DNA from: an uncultured Fibrobacter sp.
GTDB taxonomy: Bacteria > Fibrobacterota > Fibrobacteria > Fibrobacterales > Fibrobacteraceae
Direction: 5' to 3'
DNA: 64,000 nt
NCBI GenBank assembly: GCA_934699585.1
Contig: CAKUWY010000008.1
Location: 1-64,000 of the forward strand
Part shown: positions 58,511-64,000 of the stretch, one piece after another
Layout: every line of letters starts with the position of its first letter
How positions within the stretch are numbered: position 1 is the first letter of the stretch
Notes under the pieces: model-generated
Told to the model about the DNA's origin: nothing
Seen by the model: the letters and a program-made list of their open reading frames with translations, nothing else
Databases searched by the model: none
Program-made: the position numbers and the translations under genes

Positions 58511-58550
58511 ATTTTATATTTGCTTTTGTAAAAAGAAAAAGGACTTGAAA

Positions 58551-59990
58551 ATGGCTAGGACCAGCACAAACAAATCTGCAAAGAAAGATTCTGCAAAAAA
58601 AGGCACCCAGACCAACATGTGGACAGGCCGCTTCGCTAGCGGCATGGCACAGAGCATGGTGGACCTGAGCTTCAGCCTGCAATTCGACGCCGAACTCATC
58701 GAAGAAGACATCGAAGGCAGCATCGGCCACGGCAAGGGCCTGGTGGAATCTGGCGTATTAAGCAAGGCCGACTACAAGAAGATTTGCGATGGTCTGGAGA
58801 GCATCCTCAAGGACTACAAGGCCGGCAAGAACCTGTGGAAGGAATCTGACGAAGACATTCACATGGCCGTAGAACGGGTGCTCACCGAACGCATCGGCGC
58901 CCTCGGCAAGAAGATTCACACGGGCCGTAGCCGTAACGACCAGGTCTGCACGGACTTCAAGCTTTACATGCGCCACCGCGCCGCCGAAATCCGCGCCCTC
59001 GAAGTGAGTTTGATGGAAACGGTTCTCGACCTCGCGAAAAAGTACTTCGGCAAGATGATGCCGGGTTACACACACCTGCAGCAGGCACAGCCGATTTACT
59101 TCAGCCACTACCTGATGAGCATGTTCTTTGCCGTGAGCCGCGACGTGAAGCGCCTCGACAACTTCCTGGAACTCCACAGCGAACTACCGCTCGGTAGCGG
59201 AGCCATGGCCGGTTCCGCTTTCCCGTACCACCGCGCTCTCGTGGCAAAGGAACTCGGATTTAACGGTGTCTCCCCGAACAGCATCGACGCCGTGAGCCAT
59301 CGCGACATGATGCTCGAATTCGAAGCCGACCTCGCCATTATCGCGAACACGATGAGCCGCTACGCCGAAGATTTCGTGAACTGGAGTACCAGCGAATTTG
59401 GCTACCTCACCCTGCACGACGCCTTCTCCAGCGGTTCCTCCATGATGCCGCAGAAGAAAAACCCGGATTCCATGGAACTTATCCGCGGAAAGTCCGGCCG
59501 CATGCTCGGTAACTTCAGCGCCCTCTACACTCTGGTGAAGGGAGCTCCGCTCAGCTATAGCCGCGACCTGCAAGAAGACAAGGAACCGGTTTTCGACAGC
59601 GTCCATAACGTGAAGGTAATTCTCCGCGTGATGAAAGAGGCTCTGGAAAGCGCACGTTTCAATTTCGACAAGATGCACGCAAAGATGTTGCCGGCGCTGC
59701 TGGCTACCGACCTCGCCGATCTTCTGGTCGAATCCGGCGTGCCGTTCCGCGATGCCCACCACGTGGTCGGTAGCCTGGTCGGCGAAGCCGCCCGCCAAGG
59801 CCTCGAATTCACGGACCTTAGCGACGAGGCCTGGGAAGCCGCCGGTGTCCCGAATGTGGGTCAAATGAAAAAGACGCTCACCTTCGAATACAGTGTTTCC
59901 CGCCGTAACATCGAAGGCGGCACGGGCCCCAAATCCGTGAAGCAGCAGTTTGTGAAGGCCGATGCGATTCTAAAGAAGTTCAAGAAGTAA
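58551..59990 (+). CDS. argH: Argininosuccinate lyase
   Basis: A 479-residue lyase that releases arginine and fumarate. Signature segments are MWTGRFASGMAQSMVDLS, EDIHMAVERVLTERIG, HTGRSRNDQVCTDFKLYMR, MPGYTHLQQAQPIYFSHYL and the fumarase-superfamily loop GSSMMPQKKNPDSMELIRG. The N-terminus has a Lys/Ser-rich extension (ARTSTNKSAKKDSAKK) before the family start. The ATG at 58551 has an AAGGA site; TATATTT lies at 58516-58522. Upstream in-frame codons overlap the previous gene and are excluded. Confidence 0.96.
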   Translation: MARTSTNKSAKKDSAKKGTQTNMWTGRFASGMAQSMVDLSFSLQFDAELIEEDIEGSIGHGKGLVESGVLSKADYKKICDGLESILKDYKAGKNLWKESDEDIHMAVERVLTERIGALGKKIHTGRSRNDQVCTDFKLYMRHRAAEIRALEVSLMETVLDLAKKYFGKMMPGYTHLQQAQPIYFSHYLMSMFFAVSRDVKRLDNFLELHSELPLGSGAMAGSAFPYHRALVAKELGFNGVSPNSIDAVSHRDMMLEFEADLAIIANTMSRYAEDFVNWSTSEFGYLTLHDAFSSGSSMMPQKKNPDSMELIRGKSGRMLGNFSALYTLVKGAPLSYSRDLQEDKEPVFDSVHNVKVILRVMKEALESARFNFDKMHAKMLPALLATDLADLLVESGVPFRDAHHVVGSLVGEAARQGLEFTDLSDEAWEAAGVPNVGQMKKTLTFEYSVSRRNIEGGTGPKSVKQQFVKADAILKKFKK

Positions 59991-60057
59991 AGATGCCCGC
60001 CTTGGTTCGACTTCGCTCACCACAGGACGCGGGGATGACGGCGTCAATGCAGGTCTG

Positions 60058-60711
60058 TTACTTCTTATCCTGAGGGACAAGCCGTTCCACTACGCGGAAC
60101 AGTTCATTATAAATTTCCAGGAAGTCCTCGATCCAGATGGGGTCCCTTTCTCCGACGATATGCATCGTCTCTTCCAGGGTATGCTGGGCGTTGTAAGGGC
60201 CGACCAGCGAACCCTCGGGCAACGCGCCGCTCCTGTAGGCCTGTGCCGCCGAAACGCGGGCACGGAAACTACGACGGAGTCGGGTAATGAGGGAACTGCG
60301 CAGGGCCAGCAGTTCTTCGTAAGCCTCCTGGAAATTTCCAGCAGCTATGGACTGCTCCGCCAATTTCAGGCGGCGACCGATGGATTCGCGCTCCATGGGC
60401 GGCACCAGCATGCCCTTTGCAGCGAGAGTGACCCGAATCTGGGCAATTGTCTTTTCCAGAAAATCCTTGCCCCAAAAGCACATAGGAGCGGCTGCATTTT
60501 CGGTCACCCTGTTTTCACGAGTTTTGTGGGCCAAAAGCCAACGATCAAGCTTGTCCAGCACGATTCCCGCCTCGGGAGTCCGCTCAATGGCCAGATAGTC
60601 CTGGGCACGGGAAAGCAGGTTTTCCGCATAGACCATACGCCAATGAGGGAACTTTCCACTCTTGCGGAGAGCATCCATGTTCTGGCGGATTGTGTCTAGA
60701 CGTTCCTGCAT
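60058..60711 (-). CDS. Uncharacterised helical protein at end of the MotAB-like operon
   Basis: A 217-residue soluble protein, probably all helical (MQERLDTIRQNMDALRKSGK..., RRLKLAEQSIAAGNFQEAYE). No signal peptide, membrane segment or known motif is seen. The middle has a TPR-like ring of helices (AEQSIAAGNFQEAYEELLAL). Its start lies 17 bases after the stop of the OmpA/MotB-like gene, so it is the last gene of the operon. Inference: cytosolic accessory subunit. Confidence 0.75.
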   Translation of the reverse strand: MQERLDTIRQNMDALRKSGKFPHWRMVYAENLLSRAQDYLAIERTPEAGIVLDKLDRWLLAHKTRENRVTENAAAPMCFWGKDFLEKTIAQIRVTLAAKGMLVPPMERESIGRRLKLAEQSIAAGNFQEAYEELLALRSSLITRLRRSFRARVSAAQAYRSGALPEGSLVGPYNAQHTLEETMHIVGERDPIWIEDFLEIYNELFRVVERLVPQDKK

Positions 60712-60728
60712 GTTTTACCGACCAACCT

Positions 60729-61367
60729 CTACTTCTTTTCTGTCATCTGGAGCGGGGTCACGCCGATTTCCACGCGACGGTTCAGGCTACGGTGTTCCTC
60801 GCTGTCGTTAGGATACTTGGGCTGGTGCTCGCCAAAGCCTGCAGCAAAGAGGCGCTCCGGAGGGAACCCCTGGGCCACAAGAGCCTTGACCACGCTTACC
60901 GCACGTTCCGTAGAAAGGTTCCAGTTAGAAAAATTCGGGGAGTTTTTCACCGGCAAGTCGTCGGTAAAACCGCTCACCATGATTACATCGCCCGGAGCCA
61001 TGGCGTCTAAAAGTCCCTTGCTGATTCCTTCAATGACCTTGATACCTTCGGCGGTCAGGTTCGCCCCGTTGATGGGGAAAAGGAAACTGGCCTGAATCTG
61101 GATCTTGCCGTCTTCGAGAGCGATAAGCCCCTGCTCGATAGAGGACTTGAGGCTCTGGGAAAGGAGCGCATTGCGTTCTGCCGCAATCTTTCGCATTTCC
61201 TCCTGGCAAGAGAGCACTTCCTCTTCGGTACGGGTCAGGTCTTCCGCTTTCTGCTCCTTCAGGGTGGCCATGGCCACAAAGGCAAGGATAAACAGGGACA
61301 CCAGGGCCACGCCCAGGTCCGTATAGGCCATCCAGGGATTGTGATTGTCTTCGCGACGAAATCCCAT
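60729..61367 (-). CDS. MotB/OmpA-like stator partner
   Basis: A 212-residue protein with one N-terminal membrane helix (about residues 13-36, AYTDLGVALVSLFILAFVAM) carrying Asp17 at the place of MotB's ion-binding aspartate. A short coiled coil (about 40-75) and an OmpA-type peptidoglycan-binding domain follow (ASFLFPINGANLTAEGIKVI, VSGFTDDLPV, NWNLSTERAVSVVKAL, LNRRVEIGV). It should pair with the MotA-like protein encoded immediately upstream (gap 3 bases) to form an ion-driven inner-membrane complex. Confidence 0.9.
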   Translation of the reverse strand: MGFRREDNHNPWMAYTDLGVALVSLFILAFVAMATLKEQKAEDLTRTEEEVLSCQEEMRKIAAERNALLSQSLKSSIEQGLIALEDGKIQIQASFLFPINGANLTAEGIKVIEGISKGLLDAMAPGDVIMVSGFTDDLPVKNSPNFSNWNLSTERAVSVVKALVAQGFPPERLFAAGFGEHQPKYPNDSEEHRSLNRRVEIGVTPLQMTEKK

Positions 61368-61370
61368 CTA

Positions 61371-62945
61371 CTAGCCCTCCACCTTAGGCTGCTCGGCCTT
61401 GTGGTTTGCTCGCTGGACCTGTTCCATGACTTCCAGCAAGATTTCCTGGGTCTTGACGGCGTTTTCCATAAGCACTTCGGAGGCCCGTTCGTGGAACGCT
61501 TCCAAGGACTGGTTCAGGTGTTCCACAAAGTTGTCTTCTTCCTCATGCTCGGCGGTGTCGCCAGAAAGCTTTTCCAGAATGGTCTCGAGGCCAGCGCGGA
61601 GCATTTCCAGGTTGGCGCTGAGTTCGCTCTGGTTCACCCGCATCAGTTCGGCTGTCTCTACCAGGTTTCCGCCCAGGGCGTCGGTAGCTTCCTTCTCCTT
61701 CACCACCCGGTTGTCGATGCTTTCGGTAAGGGCCTTCTGGGCCTCCAGCAGCACGGCAGAAGATTCCGAAAGTTTCTGGAAAGCTCCCAGAATGTCGGAA
61801 GAAAGGGCCGAAAGCTTTTCGGAAACGGACTTGCTGAGTTCGGCGGAACCCGCCTGGGCCTTTTCGGCCACCTGGAGCGCCACCGTCTTGAGGGTTTCCA
61901 GTCCCTCTTTCTGGGACTGGACTCCGGCAGAGGCTTCCGTCGAAAGCTTGTCCATAAAGGTCTTCCATTGTTCCGAAGACTGTTTGACCTGGTCGGCCAC
62001 GGCGCTTGCAATGTTCTTCGAAGAAGCGTTCATGGCGTTTTCCGTCGCGCTGGCTACGGCGCCGAGTTTTTCGTCCAGCTTGGTAGAAATCGAGCCCATT
62101 GCTTTTTCAGTTGTACTGGCCACAGCGCCAAGCTTTTCGTCCAATTTCGCAGAAACGGAATTCATGGCGTTGGACACCGCACTTTCCAGAGATTCCACTG
62201 TCTTTGCAAGCCCCTGCTGCACAGAGGTGGCCACGGCAGACAGATTCTTCTCCACCGACTGGAACAGACGTTCCAGTTCCGTTTTTTCCATATCCGTTGC
62301 AGAAGCGGCAGCGTCTTCGCCCTGCAATTCAAGAGTGAGGCTGTCCAGGCGGGCCAAGAAACGCTCCCGGGCACTGAGCAGCAGGCTACGGCTCGCGTTC
62401 AGCACCAAGGCCGCAAAGAGACCGCAAAGGCTGGTCCCGAAAATGCCCTTCATGTTCTGGAACAGCACCTGGATGGTATCAAGAGTCCCCTGGGTCGTAG
62501 AGTTGTCGATGGCACCGCCGGCTGTCGCCACAGAATACATAAGGCCAAAGAACGTACCCATCAGGCCGAGCAAAATCACCGTACCGCTGGAACTGCGGGG
62601 GGCGGGCAGACCCGTACTGTTAGAAAGGACCTCGTAAGCGATAGGCGAATCAATTCGGATGCCCTTCTCTACCAGATGGCGGGCCATTTCCAGGCGGCGA
62701 GCCACCACGCCGTCGCCGCTCACCCTGAAACCCCTGCCGCTTTCGCAGGCGGCAATCTGTTCCTCTTCGGCGCTAATCTTGCGGGCCGCGGCCATGGACA
62801 TAAACTGTTCCGCCAGGAACACCACGAAAATGGCGGCCATGATAATCCAGCCGAACAGCGGAGCGCCAAAGTACAAGGCTCCGCAGGCAAGGGCACCAAT
62901 GCCCACCAGGGTAAGCAGGAGAATGGAATTGAAAGTGTTCTTCAT
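61371..62945 (-). CDS. MotA/ExbB-like channel protein with long coiled-coil tail
   Basis: A 524-residue protein. Two N-terminal membrane helices (about 5-25 and 27-47), then a cytoplasmic stretch, then two helices with the MotA/TolQ/ExbB signature (GTVILLGLMGTFFGLMYSVA, GIFGTSLCGLFAALVLNASR). The rest, about 300 residues, is predicted coiled coil; two 22-residue units (SVSAKLDEKLGAVASTTEKA from 263, SISTKLDEKLGAVASATENA from 285) are tandem copies. Flagellar MotA and ExbB lack such a tail. It overlaps the upstream gene (ATGA) and is followed by the MotB-like gene. Function unknown. Confidence 0.88.
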   Translation of the reverse strand: MKNTFNSILLLTLVGIGALACGALYFGAPLFGWIIMAAIFVVFLAEQFMSMAAARKISAEEEQIAACESGRGFRVSGDGVVARRLEMARHLVEKGIRIDSPIAYEVLSNSTGLPAPRSSSGTVILLGLMGTFFGLMYSVATAGGAIDNSTTQGTLDTIQVLFQNMKGIFGTSLCGLFAALVLNASRSLLLSARERFLARLDSLTLELQGEDAAASATDMEKTELERLFQSVEKNLSAVATSVQQGLAKTVESLESAVSNAMNSVSAKLDEKLGAVASTTEKAMGSISTKLDEKLGAVASATENAMNASSKNIASAVADQVKQSSEQWKTFMDKLSTEASAGVQSQKEGLETLKTVALQVAEKAQAGSAELSKSVSEKLSALSSDILGAFQKLSESSAVLLEAQKALTESIDNRVVKEKEATDALGGNLVETAELMRVNQSELSANLEMLRAGLETILEKLSGDTAEHEEEDNFVEHLNQSLEAFHERASEVLMENAVKTQEILLEVMEQVQRANHKAEQPKVEG

Positions 62946-63841
62946 CGTTCACCTTTTGTTTCAAATAAATTTAACTGACCGCGGTTGAACCCGCGCAAGA
63001 ACAGGGACCACTTGTCGCGGTACCAGTCGATCACCTGGAGGGTAAGGCCCCGGGCGTAATCGCAAAAATCATCGGTAAAGGCCAAAAAACCGTTTTCGTA
63101 GGCGTAATGCGGGTTCCAAAGCCTGCCCACGTTGCGGGCACAGCCTGCCGCCGTGCGGTAATACTTGGGCGCCCCCTTCACATTGAAGGCGGCGGCAAAG
63201 CGTTTTTTTGCCAGGGTGTTCAGGGAACTGCGCAAAGAGGTCACCAGGGCATTCTCTTTTTCACGGAGGCCTTCTTCCAGACAGGGCAAGAGTTTGCTCA
63301 CCGCATCCACAGCACTTTCGCCGTGCCAATACTTGCAAAGTTTTTCCTGCAACTGCATCACGCGACCGTGCATACGCACGAACAAGGGCTCGGCATCGCT
63401 TACCAACAGGTGGATGGTCGCCGAGTAAAAGGCGTTGATATCCTGCTTGTTGTTCTTGACCGCAAGGCACCAGCCGTTCTCGTCGTGGTGCAAAAAGTCC
63501 CCGCCCTCCAAGAGCAGACGCAAAACCTCGTCGGTAGAAAAACGCTGCATCCACTTGGCGCGGAACTCGTCGTAAAGCTTGCTCGCATCGGCCACTATCT
63601 GGGGAAAAGAGGACTCGCAGAGTTTCCAGGCCGTGGCACTATAGCTTATCAGTTCGGAGCTGGAAACCGCCTCTTCCCTATTGTTCAAAAGGGCGTCCAG
63701 GTGCTCGAAAAGCACAATGGACCAGGTCACCATCATGGACTGTGAAAGGGTCGCCACCATGGCAGGGTGATCGGCATGCACCGACAAGTGCATACTTGTC
63801 CCCGTCATCTTGCGAATGGAGCGGCGAAAAGAATCTTCCAC
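62942..63841 (-). CDS. Uncharacterised protein of the MotAB-like operon
   Basis: A 299-residue soluble protein, mainly helical (SMMVTWSIVLFEHLDALLNN, EEGLREKENALVTSLRSSLN), with no recognised domain. The GTG at 63841 has an AAGGGG site six bases upstream; an internal ATG downstream is less well placed. Its stop overlaps the MotA-like start (ATGA), so stoichiometric co-production is likely. A role in the same membrane complex is inferred from coupling only. Confidence 0.72.
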   Translation of the reverse strand: MEDSFRRSIRKMTGTSMHLSVHADHPAMVATLSQSMMVTWSIVLFEHLDALLNNREEAVSSSELISYSATAWKLCESSFPQIVADASKLYDEFRAKWMQRFSTDEVLRLLLEGGDFLHHDENGWCLAVKNNKQDINAFYSATIHLLVSDAEPLFVRMHGRVMQLQEKLCKYWHGESAVDAVSKLLPCLEEGLREKENALVTSLRSSLNTLAKKRFAAAFNVKGAPKYYRTAAGCARNVGRLWNPHYAYENGFLAFTDDFCDYARGLTLQVIDWYRDKWSLFLRGFNRGQLNLFETKGER

Positions 63842-63851
63842 TGGCTACCCC

Positions 63852-64000
63852 TTAAATTCCCGTTTCAATCCTCTGCCATACGCTACGGCTCACCCGCTTG
63901 CGGCTACCCGCCAGCTCTTCTGATTCCTTGCGCACATCGGATTCCAGATTGCCCTTGATCAGCGCCAAATCACCCTGGAAATCCCCGCCCGCCTCAAGGA
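63852..64000 (-). CDS. C-terminal end of a further gene in the MotAB-like operon (partial)
   Basis: The frame is open from the right edge and ends with TAA at 63854-63852, encoding at least 49 residues that include DLALIKGNLESDVRKESEEL and end SVWQRIETGI. The charged helical character resembles its neighbours. Ten bases separate its stop from the next GTG start. Identity cannot be judged from this fragment. Confidence 0.65.
   Translation of the reverse strand, partial: LEAGGDFQGDLALIKGNLESDVRKESEELAGSRKRVSRSVWQRIETGI

Noticed and set aside
61341..62978. 545-residue plus-strand frame opposite the MotA-like gene
   Set aside because: Mirror of a coiled-coil gene with biased codons; no independent support.
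60058..63841. Calling the operon a Zorya defence system
   Set aside because: The MotA/MotB-like pair fits, but no ZorC, ZorD or ZorE-type protein can be recognised among the partners.

Overview
This window looks like chromosomal DNA from a Fibrobacter or a close relative. Four things point there. Two lipoproteins carry the Fibrobacter succinogenes major paralogous (FISUMP) domain. A perfect match to the known F. succinogenes LexA box (TGC-N-C-N4-GTGCAT) sits between the -35 and -10 of lexA. The housekeeping genes fit an anaerobic fibre degrader (PPi-dependent phosphofructokinase, meso-DAP dehydrogenase, GH5 enzyme). Many genes are preceded by a TAnnTTT(G) element like the -7 box of the related Bacteroidetes. 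The first 37 bases form a perfect fold-back repeat that breaks the pgi reading frame, so the left edge is probably a contig end with an artefact.

Layout. 1-5.3 kb: pgi (partial, minus), then a plus-strand run of C39-like peptidase, RLAN/RimK-type ATP-grasp ligase, GCS2-type ligase and N-formylglutamate amidohydrolase homologue; this looks like a peptide/amide synthesis pathway of unknown product. 5.6-10.7 kb: ddh, a FISUMP lipoprotein, a PIN-domain toxin-antitoxin pair, a DUF2442 protein, an AAA/DUF4143 ATPase behind three palindromes at exact 32-bp pitch, dut and a small CxxC protein. 11-24.4 kb: mostly housekeeping (pfp, prfC, rlmH, phosphoesterase, FKBP, DUF748 protein, NifU-like protein, stand-alone AICAR transformylase, trmFO). 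24.4-28.3 kb: accessory and partly AT-rich (HsdR-N nuclease-like protein, RelB/YoeB pair, a structured non-coding block, an orphan gene, a second FISUMP lipoprotein, a tiny leaderless ORF or sRNA unit). 28.3-49.5 kb: core metabolism and information genes (aminotransferase, xth, proA, hisI, trmJ, lptE, serS, lexA, a histone-H1-like/zinc-finger fusion, cyclophilin, lepA, a signal-peptidase homologue lacking its catalytic dyad, GH5, rsfS, argS, M29 aminopeptidase, SprT-like and YkgJ-like proteins). 49.6-53.2 kb: a three-gene envelope/signalling operon (Ca-loop lipoprotein, outer-membrane barrel, cNMP-binding diguanylate cyclase). 53.5-60 kb: hisD, cimA, a methyltransferase plus ketosynthase-like pair resembling part of an aryl-polyene pathway, argH. 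60-64 kb: a minus-strand operon with a MotA-like channel protein bearing a long coiled-coil tail, a MotB/OmpA-like partner and three unrecognised proteins.

Intergenic DNA is unusually patterned. Many gaps hold degenerate repeats with strict 7-bp periodicity whose word changes, and sometimes switches strand, without losing the 7-bp frame. One array of 17 heptamers fills the whole trmJ-lptE gap, and one heptamer run lies inside a coding sequence. Several families of dispersed palindromic repeats are also present; one copy supplies the start codon and N-terminus of trmFO. I saw no rRNA, tRNA, CRISPR array or intact insertion sequence.
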